From assembly GCF_013282215.1 (NCBI RefSeq), contig NZ_CP048103.1, positions 2,728,001 to 2,792,000 on the forward strand: a stretch of 64,000 bases of DNA, read 5' to 3'. How positions within the stretch are numbered: the stretch's first letter is position 1; each line of letters begins with the position of its first letter. Below the pieces are notes generated by a model, which was given only the letters and a program-made list of their open reading frames with translations, had not been told where the DNA came from and searched no databases. The position numbers were made by a program, and so were the translations under genes. This DNA comes from Kroppenstedtia eburnea. Its GTDB lineage: Bacteria > Bacillota > Bacilli > Thermoactinomycetales > DSM-45169. Below, piece by piece: positions 1 to 8,639 of the stretch.

Positions 1-737
1 AGAATCAGGGCATAGGGCAGGTGAATAATCAGATACCCGATATAAGCCAGTATACCCACACTGGCACAGACGAGCAACTGTCCCCGGATGTAATTGCCCA
101 GGGCTTCATCCACATCCCGAAACAAGTGGAGCACTTCCTTCCGCCGACGGACAGGAAGCAAGGTGATCAATGATTTTTCGATCACATCCACATCTTTCAA
201 CATGTAAAAGGCGAGAAAGGGGATGATCACCACCAAAAAAAGTTGATTGAGGGTGGATCCCAGGGAATCCATCAGATTGCCCACCCCGTCAGTGACAGCC
301 CCTTCCATTCGATTGAGGGATTTTTCAATCCCCAACCGCACACTATCGGGAAGGGAATCCTTGCTGTGGTTGTATTGGTCGATCCAGGACTGAACCCGGG
401 CGTTCCATTCCGGCAGATGTTCGGAAAGCTCGGCCAATTGCGTATTGAGCAGTGGAACCAGATGGGTTAAAAGGATGGCGATTGCACCGATGAACAAAGA
501 ATAGATCAGCAGAACGGCCAGGGAGCGGGGAAGGGAACGATTGGCCAACAGATTGACCACCGGATTCAGGAGATAGGAGATGATAACTGCCACCAGAAAA
601 GGACCCAACACCGCTTTGATAAAGAGAAACACCGCCCGGATCAGCGGTTCAATCTGGACCAGCAAAAACAGAATCCCCAAGATCATGAGAACCAGCAAAG
701 CCGTCCCCAGCCAACGGCTTTGCGTCAACCGATCCAT
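1..737 (-). CDS. AI-2E family transporter, 3' end outside the window
   Basis: Polytopic membrane protein of the AI-2E/YrrI permease family. About 245 residues are visible, starting MDRLTQSRWLGTALLVL. A hydrophobic pair of helices is followed by the family-typical ISYLLNPVVNLL segment, a long amphipathic stretch (about residues 85-150), and further membrane helices near the edge (LLVCASVGILAYIGYL). The start ATG at 737 has a strong GGAGGTGGAGAT leader. In Bacillus the homologue yrrI lies between alaS and yrrD/recD2, which matches the genes to its right. The substrate is unknown; members have been linked to autoinducer or ion transport. The C-terminus lies beyond base 1. Confidence 0.85.
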   Translation of the reverse strand, partial: MDRLTQSRWLGTALLVLMILGILFLLVQIEPLIRAVFLFIKAVLGPFLVAVIISYLLNPVVNLLANRSLPRSLAVLLIYSLFIGAIAILLTHLVPLLNTQLAELSEHLPEWNARVQSWIDQYNHSKDSLPDSVRLGIEKSLNRMEGAVTDGVGNLMDSLGSTLNQLFLVVIIPFLAFYMLKDVDVIEKSLITLLPVRRRKEVLHLFRDVDEALGNYIRGQLLVCASVGILAYIGYLIIHLPYALI

Positions 738-805
738 ATCTCCACCTCCCCTGACTTCTTGATACAGTATATGTCCAACCCCCGGCATTTACCCAACCAA
801 TCAGA

Positions 806-833
806 AACCCCCGGAAGCATCAGCTTCCGGGGG
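806..833 (-). terminator. Intrinsic terminator-like hairpin
   Basis: Eleven-base perfect stem, CCCCCGGAAGC pairing with GCTTCCGGGGG around a 4-base loop. On the minus strand it is followed by TTTCTGATT. It lies after the small 923-1138 gene and before the AI-2E permease, so it may separate or attenuate the two. Confidence 0.55.
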
Positions 834-922
834 CAAGTCATCCAGCCTTTTTCAAGGCTGCCTTCGCTCAAGCCTGCTGCAGAAGGGGGGTCAGGTATCC
901 AAAGAACGGGGCAAAGGATGGG

Positions 923-1138
923 TCAGCGGCCGAAACGGCGAATCATTTTGCTTCCCATGGTCCGGGAAACAATCCCGGCCATCGCCGCACTCAGTTTCAT
1001 GTTGCGCATCCATCGGGGTGCGTCCCGCTGAATGCTTTCCACCATCTGATCGATGATGGAGCGGTTTTGACGGGAGCGACGGAACAACAGGGCTGCGGCT
1101 GAACCGATGAACAGGGCGGACAGGATCGAGCGTTTCAT
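923..1138 (-). CDS. Small DUF3918/YrzQ-like protein
   Basis: A 71-residue basic protein, MKRSILSALFIGSAAALLFRR and onward. It has one N-terminal hydrophobic helix (about residues 5-19) and an Arg/Met-rich soluble tail. Size, composition and place between the AI-2E permease and the PRC-barrel gene resemble the Bacillus YrzQ/DUF3918 family. Its function is unknown; single-span membrane anchoring is inferred from the helix. It sits head to tail with the zinc-ribbon gene upstream, 17 bases apart, in the leftward recD2 block. Confidence 0.6.
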   Translation of the reverse strand: MKRSILSALFIGSAAALLFRRSRQNRSIIDQMVESIQRDAPRWMRNMKLSAAMAGIVSRTMGSKMIRRFGR

Positions 1139-1155
1139 ATCAATCCCCCTCCTGA

Positions 1156-1353
1156 TTACATGGAAATGGAATCCTGGTTCCGATCAAGAAACAAATCGTT
1201 CAGGGAACTCAATGTGCCGTCTTCCTCCACCTGATGGACAGAGGTGATCTCCCCGTCGGCCACCGACAGTTCAATAAAACATCCCCAGCAATAAAGCTGG
1301 TTGGACCCGATTTTACCCAAATCATGGGATCGGCAATTGGGACAGCGAAGCAT
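1156..1353 (-). CDS. Small zinc-ribbon protein
   Basis: A 65-residue protein starting MLRCPNCRSHDLGKIG. Two knuckles, CPNC (residues 4-7) and CWGC (22-25), are spaced as in a rubredoxin-type zinc ribbon, so one structural zinc is expected. The remaining 40 residues are acidic and without motifs. It lies 17 bases downstream of the PRC-barrel gene in the same leftward operon. Function unknown. The paired cysteines make a random ORF unlikely. Confidence 0.65.
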   Translation of the reverse strand: MLRCPNCRSHDLGKIGSNQLYCWGCFIELSVADGEITSVHQVEEDGTLSSLNDLFLDRNQDSISM

Positions 1354-1370
1354 CGGAAATCCCTACCTTC

Positions 1371-1871
1371 TCATACGTCCTGGGGAAGTTGTCCCTCCAT
1401 GGATGCGATCAGCACATCCTCTCCCCACGTCAGGGGGGAGTTGGGGCGAAACACTTTTCGCCCTTCACGGAGATCGCGGATAAATCCGTCGGACAACTCG
1501 TACCCCATCAGGATTCCCATGTTTTCCATAAAATAGACGTCTTCCACCATTCCCAGTTCACGCCCGTTGGACATCATCACCGGGCGCCCTTTCAGCCTGC
1601 GCTGTCCGGTGAGCAGGCCGAACCAGCCTCTCTCCCCTTCTTCCAGCGGGCGGATATCTGCATCGCTGTCCACAATCACGGCGTCGGCACCCAGAGTGGA
1701 GATCCCTGTGAAAGGGAGATACCTCCCTTTACGAATCCATCCCCCGTTTTCCAACAACAGTCCGACCATCCGCTGATTCTCGTCAAACAGAAGATCCCGG
1801 ACCGTGCCCAATCGTTTGCCCGTTCCCACATGGATGACCGGAAGACCGATGACGTCCTGAGATTTGCGCAA
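1371..1871 (-). CDS. yrrD: PRC-barrel domain protein (YrrD family)
   Basis: A 166-residue cytoplasmic protein with two PRC-barrel domains. The first (residues 5-75) contains GLPVIHVGTGKRLGTVRDL; the second (90-155) contains GRPVMMSNGRELGMVEDV. PRC-barrels are small beta-barrels used for RNA or protein contacts, as in RimM. The Bacillus homologue yrrD is also next to recD2, and here recD2 is 64 bases upstream on the same strand. Molecular function is not established for this family. Confidence 0.8.
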   Translation of the reverse strand: MRKSQDVIGLPVIHVGTGKRLGTVRDLLFDENQRMVGLLLENGGWIRKGRYLPFTGISTLGADAVIVDSDADIRPLEEGERGWFGLLTGQRRLKGRPVMMSNGRELGMVEDVYFMENMGILMGYELSDGFIRDLREGRKVFRPNSPLTWGEDVLIASMEGQLPQDV

Positions 1872-1935
1872 GGATCCTCACTCCTTCCGCTTCTCTTAGT
1901 ATGGAGCCCAGCCCGGTCACCATGCTGGGGGATCC

Positions 1936-4197
1936 TTACCATTCCCGTTGGAGCAGATCGGCCAGCTGGCTGTTCCGCTCCTCCCGCTCCCCTTGTCTCA
2001 CTCCCTCATCGAGGGCTTCTTTTTCTCCGCATAATATCAGGTAAGATTTGCTGCGCGTGATCCCGGTGTAAATCAGGTTCCGTTTCAACATGCGCCGGTA
2101 CGCCTTCAGCAAGGGGAAGATCACGATGGCGAACTCCGACCCCTGGGCCTTGTGAACCGAACAGGCGTAAGCCAGGGAGAGTTGATTCAATTGACTCCGC
2201 TTATAAGGGACTTCCTGCCGGTCAAACTGCACCCAAAGCACTGGATCGTCCTTCCCCGCCTCCTCGTCCATCGCCGTGATCAAACCCATATCCCCGTTGT
2301 AAACCGGATGCTCGGGGTGATTCATCAATTGGAGAACTTTATCCCCATGCCGGAAGACCGACTCCCCCCAGCGGATCTCCTTGCGGCCGGGCTTGGCCGG
2401 GTTGACCGCCTGCCGGATTTCTTCGTTGATCCGGTTCACCCCCGCCGGCCCTTTGTACATGGGGGCCAGCACCTGTACATCAAACAGAGTGTACCCCTTG
2501 TGGAGCGCCTGTTGGTAGGTCTGCAGGATCACATCCACCGCCTGATCCCGGTTGCAGGAAAAAAAACGGCGATCCGGCATCGGTTTCGTCAAATTGTCAG
2601 GCACTTCCCCTTTTTTCAGGGCGTGGGCCAACCCGATAATGGAGGAACCTTCCTCCTGCCGGTAAATCTCCGTCAATTCCACCCGGGGGATCGCCTCCAC
2701 CTGAAGCAAGTCCTGCAGCACCCGTCCCGGTCCCACGGAGGGGAGCTGGTCATCGTCCCCCACCAGAATCACCTGCATCCCCCGGGGCACGGCCCGGAAC
2801 AGTTGGTTGGCCAACCAGATGTCCAACATGGACACCTCATCCACAATCAGCAGAGACCCCTCAATGGGGTGATCCGCATCCCGTTCAAAAAAGTCTCCCT
2901 TCCAGCCGAGCAGTCGATGGATGGTCATCGCCGGCAGACCCGTCGCTTCCGACATCCGCTTGGCCGCCCGACCCGTGGGAGCCGCCAGCCGGATGGGATA
3001 AGGCTTGCCCGATGTCTCATAATGAGCCGGGTCCAAAGAGCACTCGTTCAGCTTGGCAAAAAGATGGCAAATTCCACGGATCACAGTTGTTTTCCCCGTT
3101 CCGGGACCCCCGGTCAAAATCATCACCGGGGAATCGATGGCCGTGGTCATCGCTTCCCGCTGCCGCTCCGCATAGGAGACCTTCAGCTCCTCCTCCACCT
3201 CTCCCACCGCCTCAAACAACTCCCGGACGGGAGTGGGCTCCAACTTTCGTTCCAGCCAGTCCCGCACCCGGATCGCCGCTCCGTGTTCCGCATAGAAGAG
3301 GGAAGGCAGATAATATTTCCCGTGGTCATCGACGATCCGCTCTTCGTGGACCATCGACTCCAGGTACTTCTTTCGCTCCGCCGCGGGAAACAACTCCTCC
3401 CCCTGGGGTGTCAACAACACGTTGAGTTCCCGGGCCAACTGTTCCTCTGTCACATAGACATGCCCCCGGGAGAGTGAGGCCTCCCGAATGGCGAACAGAG
3501 CCGCCGCCTGGAACCGTTCCGGCGAATCCGGCGCCAACCCGCTCTTCCGTGCAATCTCATCGGCCCGGCGAAAACCGATCCCCTCCACCTCTTCAACGAG
3601 GCGATATGGATTTTGGCGGATGATTTCCAGAGTGGCTTCCTTGTATGTTTGCACCACCCTGAGGGCGATGGCCGGTCCCAATCCAAACTGATACAGCTGA
3701 ACCAACGCCTGCTCCAGCGCTTGATGCTCCTTGAGACCCTCAGCGATCGTGTTGGCCCGTGATTCCGTGATCCCCGGCACCCTTCTCAGGATCCCGGGAT
3801 CCACAGCCGCTTGTGCCAGCACGCCGGGTCCCAGAAAATCCACAATCTTCTCCGCTGTCTTCTTCCCCACACCGGGAAACAGACCGCTGGAGAGATATTT
3901 GGCGACAGCCTCCCGGGTCTGGGGGAGTTCTTTTTTCATATGACGGATCCGGTACTGGCGGCCGTACTTGGGATGCTCCTTCCACTCCCCATAGACCACC
4001 ACCGTCTCATCGGGATGGGGCAGCATCATATTCCCCACCACCACCACTTCCTCCTGATCCAGGGGTTCGGAGGATTCTGTCACCCGCAACGTAAACACAC
4101 CGTATTGATTTTCTTCATTGTAAAAGATCTCCTGTGCCAGGGAGCCCTTGAGATACCCTTCCCCCGCAAAGAGATCCAGGCCCGGTTGTTGTTCCAT
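1936..4197 (-). CDS. recD2: RecD2 family 5'-3' DNA helicase
   Basis: SF1B helicase of the RecD2/YrrC type, about 753 residues, acting in DNA repair and replication-fork maintenance without RecBC partners. Visible features: an N-terminal OB-like region, helix-hairpin-helix motifs (GLFPGVGKKTAEKI, RRVPGITESRA, VEGIGFRRADEIA, between residues 105 and 235), Walker A GGPGTGKTT near residue 365, Walker B LLIVDEVSMLD, and motif VI YTGITRSK near the C-terminus. A GTG is available at 4206, but the ATG at 4197 has AGAGGTG six bases upstream and begins MEQQPGL, so it is preferred. The family motifs are intact. Confidence 0.95.
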   Translation of the reverse strand: MEQQPGLDLFAGEGYLKGSLAQEIFYNEENQYGVFTLRVTESSEPLDQEEVVVVGNMMLPHPDETVVVYGEWKEHPKYGRQYRIRHMKKELPQTREAVAKYLSSGLFPGVGKKTAEKIVDFLGPGVLAQAAVDPGILRRVPGITESRANTIAEGLKEHQALEQALVQLYQFGLGPAIALRVVQTYKEATLEIIRQNPYRLVEEVEGIGFRRADEIARKSGLAPDSPERFQAAALFAIREASLSRGHVYVTEEQLARELNVLLTPQGEELFPAAERKKYLESMVHEERIVDDHGKYYLPSLFYAEHGAAIRVRDWLERKLEPTPVRELFEAVGEVEEELKVSYAERQREAMTTAIDSPVMILTGGPGTGKTTVIRGICHLFAKLNECSLDPAHYETSGKPYPIRLAAPTGRAAKRMSEATGLPAMTIHRLLGWKGDFFERDADHPIEGSLLIVDEVSMLDIWLANQLFRAVPRGMQVILVGDDDQLPSVGPGRVLQDLLQVEAIPRVELTEIYRQEEGSSIIGLAHALKKGEVPDNLTKPMPDRRFFSCNRDQAVDVILQTYQQALHKGYTLFDVQVLAPMYKGPAGVNRINEEIRQAVNPAKPGRKEIRWGESVFRHGDKVLQLMNHPEHPVYNGDMGLITAMDEEAGKDDPVLWVQFDRQEVPYKRSQLNQLSLAYACSVHKAQGSEFAIVIFPLLKAYRRMLKRNLIYTGITRSKSYLILCGEKEALDEGVRQGEREERNSQLADLLQREW

Positions 4198-4305
4198 GAC
4201 AAGCACCTCTGCCGATCGGATGTTCTCTCTACCCCAGTATAGAGGGAAATGGGCGCCGATTCCATCGATTCAGGGACAAACGGGGAAAGAAATGGGGGAA
4301 AATAT

Positions 4306-4346
4306 TTGACAACAAATCGATTACGTAATAATATATTTTTACGTAA
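4306..4346 (+). promoter_or_regulatory. Sigma-A promoter with paired TTACGTAA operators
   Basis: A near-consensus promoter, TTGACA (4306-4311), 17-base spacer, TAATAT (4329-4334). The octamer palindrome TTACGTAA occurs twice, at 4321-4328 (end of the spacer) and 4339-4346 (start-site region), starts 18 bases apart. This suits a dimeric repressor blocking polymerase. The downstream ArsR-like gene is the obvious candidate for autoregulation (inference). Confidence 0.75.
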
Positions 4347-4372
4347 AAACACATTCAAAGGATGCTGCCCAT

Positions 4373-4972
4373 ATGAACCACGGGAAAATTGCAGAGACCC
4401 ACCGGGTGGAAGATCCGGAACAGGCCGCCGCCCTGCTTCATCCCTTGCGAGGGGAGATCCTCACCCGTTTGTCGGAACCCGCATCCGCCGCAGAGGTGGG
4501 CCGGGCCCTGGGAGAACCTCCCCAGCGGGTGAACTACCACCTGAAGGCTCTGGAAAAAGTGGGTTTGGTCCGCCGGGTGGGAAGCCGGCAGGTGAAAAAT
4601 CTGGTGGAAGTCCTGTACCAATCCATCGCCCGCTCCTTCCTGCTGGCAGACACCTTGGGGCTGAGTCCCCAGGCCTTGGAAGGATTAAAGGACCGCACCT
4701 CCCTTGCCCATCTCATCCATATGACCGAAAAGATCCGGGGTGACGCCATTCGCCTGATCGAACAGTCGGAACAAGAGGAACCGGTGCCCAGCGCCTCTTT
4801 GGACACGGAAATCCGGTTGGCTGATGAACAGGAGCGGGAAGCCTTTGTACGGGATTATGTCCGGCTGGTGGAAGAATTGGCTTCCCGGTACCAGTCCGGT
4901 GCCGGCGGCCGGCCCTACCGCATGGTGATGACCGTTTACCCCCAACCGGAAAAGGAGGAGAACGATGAGTAA
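4373..4972 (+). CDS. ArsR-family winged-helix transcriptional regulator
   Basis: A 199-residue regulator. Residues 15-75 form an ArsR/HTH_20-type winged helix (LHPLRGEILTRLSEPASAAEVG, then the recognition helix PPQRVNYHLKALEKVGLVRR). The C-terminal 120 residues are helical and probably bind a ligand or form the dimer. No metal-binding ELCV-C motif is seen, so a metal sensor is unlikely. It is the first gene behind the TTACGTAA promoter and overlaps the next ORF by 8 bases, implying coupled translation with a small protein and a ClpP paralogue. It is probably a repressor of this operon (inference). Confidence 0.8.
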   Translation: MNHGKIAETHRVEDPEQAAALLHPLRGEILTRLSEPASAAEVGRALGEPPQRVNYHLKALEKVGLVRRVGSRQVKNLVEVLYQSIARSFLLADTLGLSPQALEGLKDRTSLAHLIHMTEKIRGDAIRLIEQSEQEEPVPSASLDTEIRLADEQEREAFVRDYVRLVEELASRYQSGAGGRPYRMVMTVYPQPEKEENDE

Positions 4973-5201
4973 AAAGGAAGATCTTCTCTCTTGGGAAAGA
5001 GTTGGAGCCTCCCCAAACAAGGGGAGTGACAAGGTGATTCCCTTCCCGGCCCCGGAGAAATCCATGGAGTCCACCGTCTCCACTTGGACCGTGATCGGAA
5101 ATGAACCGGGCGCGCCCCCTGTCACCATCCGGCAGGTTTCCTCCGGTTTCGGCACGCTTAAACCACGCGCACTCCTTTCCTCCCATGGAAAGGCTGCCTG
5201 A
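4965..5201 (+). CDS. Small unknown protein, coupled to the regulator
   Basis: A 78-residue ORF starting [18 protein letters not shown] do not recognise its family. Support comes from AAGGAGGAG just before the ATG and from the 8-base overlap with the regulator gene. It ends 13 bases before the clpP start. It is rich in Ser, Pro and Gly with no membrane helix or cysteines, and may be largely unstructured. It could be an adaptor or substrate of the ClpP encoded next, but that rests only on position. Confidence 0.55.
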   Translation: MSKKEDLLSWERVGASPNKGSDKVIPFPAPEKSMESTVSTWTVIGNEPGAPPVTIRQVSSGFGTLKPRALLSSHGKAA

Positions 5202-5214
5202 AAGGAGAGAAGGA

Positions 5215-5793
5215 ATGATGAACCTGGTTCCCACCGTGATCGAACAAACCCACCGCGGCGAACGATCTTACGATATCTATTCCCGGTTGTTGAAAGACCG
5301 GATCGTTTTCCTCGGCGGCTCCATCGACGAAGCCTTGGCTCATTCCATTGTCGCCCAGTTGTTGTTTCTCGCCTCGGATGATTCCGACAAGGACATCCAC
5401 CTCTATATCCACTCGCCTGGTGGAGACACCACCGCCGGCTGGGCCATCTATGACACCATGCGACACATCCGTCCCGACATTTCCACCATTTGCATCGGGA
5501 TGGCCGCTTCCATGGGAGCCGTCCTCTTGGCTGCCGGCACTCCGGGAAAACGGATGGCCCTGCCCCATGCTGAGGTGATGATTCACCAGCCCTGGGGCGG
5601 AACCCAGGGGCAAGCCTCCGATATCGAGATTCGCACCCGTTGGATGCTCCGGACCAAAGAACGGATCAACCAAGTGCTGGCAGACCATACCGGTCAACCC
5701 GTGAATCGCGTGAAAAAAGACACAGACCGCGATTATTTCCTGACAGCGGAAGAAGCCAAAACCTACGGATTGATCGACCGAATCATTTCCTAG
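5215..5793 (+). CDS. clpP: ClpP-family ATP-dependent protease subunit
   Basis: A 192-residue serine protease of the ClpP tetradecamer family. The catalytic triad is visible: Ser99 in [10 protein letters not shown], His124 in [10 protein letters not shown], and Asp169 in KKDTDRDYF. The handle region [11 protein letters not shown] follows. The start is ATG 5215 ([11 protein letters not shown]) behind AAAGGAGAGAAGGA; ATG 5218 is equally possible, while more upstream starts run through the preceding gene in another frame. No clpX or tig lies beside it. The regulator and small protein upstream suggest an accessory, separately controlled ClpP paralogue rather than the main housekeeping copy. Confidence 0.9.
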   Translation: MMNLVPTVIEQTHRGERSYDIYSRLLKDRIVFLGGSIDEALAHSIVAQLLFLASDDSDKDIHLYIHSPGGDTTAGWAIYDTMRHIRPDISTICIGMAASMGAVLLAAGTPGKRMALPHAEVMIHQPWGGTQGQASDIEIRTRWMLRTKERINQVLADHTGQPVNRVKKDTDRDYFLTAEEAKTYGLIDRIIS

Positions 5794-5806
5794 GAGGAGG
5801 ATGAGG

Positions 5807-6820
5807 GTGAAATTGCTGATCTTGGGCGGAACCTCCTTTTTGGGACGCCATCTGGTGGAAACCGCTCTCTCCAGAGAAGTCGATGTCACCCTGTTCAACC
5901 GGGGGATCACCGCCCCGGGGCTGTTCCCGGAGGCGGAAACCATCTGCGGGGACCGGGACGGGGGACTCTTTCCCCTCAAGGGCCGGTATTGGGATGCTGT
6001 CATCGACACCTGTGGCTATCTCCCCCGTCTGGTCCGGGACTCGTCCCGGTTGCTGGTGGATCACACCCGCCACTACACCTTTGTATCCAGTATTTCGGCC
6101 TATGCCGCCTTTGCCCGAAGCGGTCAGGATGAGACCGCTCCCTTGGCTGCCCTGGGAAACCGGTCCACTGAAGAAGTCACCCCGGATACTTACGGCCCCT
6201 TGAAAGCTGTGTGCGAGAAGGAGGTGGAGCAGGCCCTCCCGGAGAGATCCCTCATTCTCCGCCCCGGCCTGATCGTCGGCCCCTATGACCCCACGGACCG
6301 CTTCACCTACTGGCCCGCCCGGCTGGCAGAGGGAGGGGAAGTTCTCGCACCCGGCCATCCAAAACGACGGGTGCAATGGATCGATGTCCGCGACTTGGCC
6401 AACTGGATGCTGTCCCTCGCGGAACAGGAAAAAACCGGCATCTATAACGCCGTCGGCCCCGCCGCTTCCGTAACCATGGAAGAGTTTCTGCTGACCGGTA
6501 TCCAGGCTTTGAACAGTCGAGGGGCTTCCCTCATCTGGACGGAGGATACGTTTTTGCAACAACAACAAGTGGAACCCTGGATGGAACTCCCCCTCTGGAT
6601 CCCCCAAACCGGTCCCTGGGTGGAGAAAAACGGTCCGATGCAGGGGATGTTGGAAATTGACAACCAAAAGGCCCTCAGTGAAGGTCTTTCCCTCCGACCC
6701 CTGGCGAAAACGATGCAGGACACCCTGACCTGGGACAAAACCCGTCCCCGCTCCCTGCAACGGAAAGCGGGAATCTCCCGGGAACGGGAACAACAGTTGC
6801 TGGCAACCATGACATCCTGA
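5807..6820 (+). CDS. NAD-dependent epimerase/dehydratase (extended SDR)
   Basis: Soluble protein of about 337 residues with an N-terminal Rossmann nucleotide-binding motif, LILGGTSFLGRHLVE (GxxxFxG type), and a typical extended-SDR body (LILRPGLIVGPYDPTDR, QWIDVRDLANWML). The classical YxxxK pair is not obvious; the region has TYGPLKAVCE, which matches the active-site segment of atypical extended SDRs. The substrate is unknown. GTG 5807 is preferred over ATG 5801 because the AGGAGGAGG site ends directly before the ATG. It lies 13 bases after clpP and probably ends that operon. Confidence 0.8.
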   Translation: MKLLILGGTSFLGRHLVETALSREVDVTLFNRGITAPGLFPEAETICGDRDGGLFPLKGRYWDAVIDTCGYLPRLVRDSSRLLVDHTRHYTFVSSISAYAAFARSGQDETAPLAALGNRSTEEVTPDTYGPLKAVCEKEVEQALPERSLILRPGLIVGPYDPTDRFTYWPARLAEGGEVLAPGHPKRRVQWIDVRDLANWMLSLAEQEKTGIYNAVGPAASVTMEEFLLTGIQALNSRGASLIWTEDTFLQQQQVEPWMELPLWIPQTGPWVEKNGPMQGMLEIDNQKALSEGLSLRPLAKTMQDTLTWDKTRPRSLQRKAGISREREQQLLATMTS

Positions 6821-6826
6821 ACCACC

Positions 6827-6875
6827 ATGCCAAAAAAGCCGGCCACCGCTGAAGCGGAGACCGGCTTGTTGGCAT
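6827..6875 (+). terminator. Stem-loop after the clpP operon
   Basis: Long inverted repeat, ATGCCAA...AGCCGG pairing with CCGGCTTGTTGGCAT across an 18-base loop, starting 7 bases after the dehydratase stop codon. The T-tract is weak, so termination efficiency is uncertain. Confidence 0.5.
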
Positions 6876-7033
6876 AGGCAGGTGTGTTGATCATCCCTAC
6901 CGGGATGGTGTCGAAACAAAAGTTTGCAATCATTTTTGCTATTCTTCGAGTAGAATCCATCATTTCTTCAAAGGCTTAAGGGAGTACTGGGACAAGCCGC
7001 CCTTTGGAGCAGGAATGGAACCTCTCGCAGTTC

Positions 7034-7999
7034 TCACAGGGGTTGCACATTTTTATGATGCATTAGGTTTCCCAATGTTTCTTCCAATCCTTTTCTGAAG
7101 GGAGTTGCCGGAATGGGGCCGATCCGTTTCTCATATTTTTCCCCACTCAGAACAAATCCTTCTTCGGTAAGGTACATAATTTCAACAATTTCTCTCATCA
7201 ACGGGTCAAACAAGCCGATGCAACGAATCGCATTTTTGTGTAAAGGAATGACCCACTTACGATTTCCAGTAATCTCACGGACCATTTCTATAATTTTTTT
7301 CCCTGAGATCAATCCGGATCCGGGTATATTCCAGTTCTCCCCATAGGCATCATCCCTTTCTGCTATATTCACAATCATCTTGGCTGCATCCGGTAAATAA
7401 ATATATTCCCGCGGTGTTTTCAAGTTTCCGATAAAAACAGAAATTTTGTTGGCAGCCATCCCCTCCAATGTAGGCTGCAAATAGGAGTTCTGTGAGGTCG
7501 GGCCATAATAATCCGGCAACCGCACAATTAATGCTTCTGCATTCTTCCACTTGTTACTGAAGATTAGATTCTCGAACTCCACCCTGATCTTCCCCTTTTT
7601 CGTATGCGGCTGTTTGGGGTGGTTTTCATTCCCTTTTGCGACTTGACGTCCATAAACATAGATCCCATCGACAATCACAATCTTCTTGCCCAGCAGATCG
7701 GCTGCCTTCATCACATTTTCCCCGAGCAACAGAAGTTGATCCGCCATTTCATAATATTTGACATTGGCACACTGGAATATCACTTCTACATCTTTTGCTG
7801 CCTCTGCTATGGTTTGGTAATCAAATACATCCCCCAGTTCATAGGACAACCGTTGATTGAAATCGTTTTGTTCCATTAATGCTTTCAATTTCCTTTCGTT
7901 ACGCCCGAAGGTAACTACCTTTACACCACGGGTCAGCAATTCCGATACAATCACCTGACCCGTCCCACCAGTGGCTCCCAATACCATCGCAGAATTCAT
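7034..7999 (-). CDS. NAD(P)-binding SDR-family protein
   Basis: A 321-residue atypical/extended SDR. The N-terminus MNSAMVLGATGGTGQVIVSELL carries the GATGGTG dinucleotide-binding loop. Later segments, VIVDGIYVYGRQ, LIVRLPDYYGP and TPREYIYLPDAAKM, match NAD-dependent epimerase/NmrA-like proteins. It is more AT-rich than the flanking housekeeping genes, with many AAA/ATT codons. Upstream lies a TetR regulator on the same strand, and both promoters carry the same palindrome, so this enzyme is the likely target of that repressor. Substrate unknown; a role in detoxification is a guess from the pairing. Confidence 0.75.
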   Translation of the reverse strand: MNSAMVLGATGGTGQVIVSELLTRGVKVVTFGRNERKLKALMEQNDFNQRLSYELGDVFDYQTIAEAAKDVEVIFQCANVKYYEMADQLLLLGENVMKAADLLGKKIVIVDGIYVYGRQVAKGNENHPKQPHTKKGKIRVEFENLIFSNKWKNAEALIVRLPDYYGPTSQNSYLQPTLEGMAANKISVFIGNLKTPREYIYLPDAAKMIVNIAERDDAYGENWNIPGSGLISGKKIIEMVREITGNRKWVIPLHKNAIRCIGLFDPLMREIVEIMYLTEEGFVLSGEKYEKRIGPIPATPFRKGLEETLGNLMHHKNVQPL

Positions 8000-8020
8000 T
8001 TTGTCTCGCCCCTTTATTTA

Positions 8021-8036
8021 GTGATTGATCAATAAC
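8021..8036 (-). promoter_or_regulatory. Palindromic operator before the SDR gene
   Basis: The sequence GTGATTGATCAATAAC is a near-perfect palindrome centred on TTGATCAA, 22 bases upstream of the SDR start. The same element occurs before the tetR-like gene at 8619. It is the probable binding site of that regulator. Confidence 0.65.
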
Positions 8037-8069
8037 AACATGCTGAAATGAAAACCGATGTGACATCGG

Positions 8070-8591
8070 TTAGTCATTTTTTTCATGATCAATCAACTCC
8101 GGTAAATCTATAACATAGGAAATATTGCAGAGCATTCCCCTCGCCAAGAACGTTGTGGCTTCTCTTTCCGCATTTGGGATTCCTGAAGCTTGGAACCTTT
8201 CCAAGACATAGTTCCTGATTCGTGACAAGCCCTTTCTCGTACAATTTCTGATGGATTCTTCTGTCACTGAGATCCCTATAATCTGCAACGCAATTTCATT
8301 GGGATGTGATGCTGACAACTCTTCATAGGCTTCAATCATTTTGGATACCAATTGTCCGGGACCGGCATCCACACTTTTAAAGGTTTGAAGGATCCGTTCA
8401 TATGCCCGATCCATAGCAGCGACAAACAACTCCTCTTTTGTTTTAAAGAATCTGAAGACATAAGGTTGGGATATGCCGGCTTTTTCGGCGATCAGTGCAG
8501 TGGTTGTATTGTAATAGCCTCTCTCCGCAATCACTTCCAGACTCGCTTCGAGAATCTCTTCCTTTCGATTTGTCTTTACTGGTTTGGCCAT
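8070..8591 (-). CDS. TetR/AcrR-family transcriptional repressor
   Basis: A 173-residue regulator. The N-terminal HTH covers residues 8-58: EEILEASLEVIAERGYYNTT, then IAEKAGISQPYVFRFFKTKEELF, a textbook TetR recognition helix. The remaining helical domain should bind an inducer and dimerise. The gene lies 70 bases upstream of the SDR gene, and each has its own GTGATTGATCAAT-type operator, so autoregulation plus control of the SDR gene is the simplest reading. The ligand is unknown. Confidence 0.9.
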   Translation of the reverse strand: MAKPVKTNRKEEILEASLEVIAERGYYNTTTALIAEKAGISQPYVFRFFKTKEELFVAAMDRAYERILQTFKSVDAGPGQLVSKMIEAYEELSASHPNEIALQIIGISVTEESIRNCTRKGLSRIRNYVLERFQASGIPNAEREATTFLARGMLCNISYVIDLPELIDHEKND

Positions 8592-8618
8592 GGTGAAAGC
8601 CCCTTTTATTCTTTGTTA

Positions 8619-8634
8619 GTGATTGATCAATTAC
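8619..8634 (-). promoter_or_regulatory. Palindromic operator before the TetR gene
   Basis: GTGATTGATCAATTAC is palindromic except for one position in each arm. It lies 27 bases upstream of the regulator's ATG and matches the element at 8021-8036 at 14 of 16 bases. This is the expected layout of a TetR autoregulation site. Confidence 0.7.
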
Positions 8635-8639
8635 ACAAT

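Noticed and set aside
2152-3477. 441-codon plus-strand open frame
   Set aside because: Antisense to recD2, whose helicase motifs are clear; composition is that of a shadow frame.
7350-7550. Short minus-strand ORF within the SDR gene
   Set aside because: Out of frame with the SDR protein, which has clear family signatures across the region.
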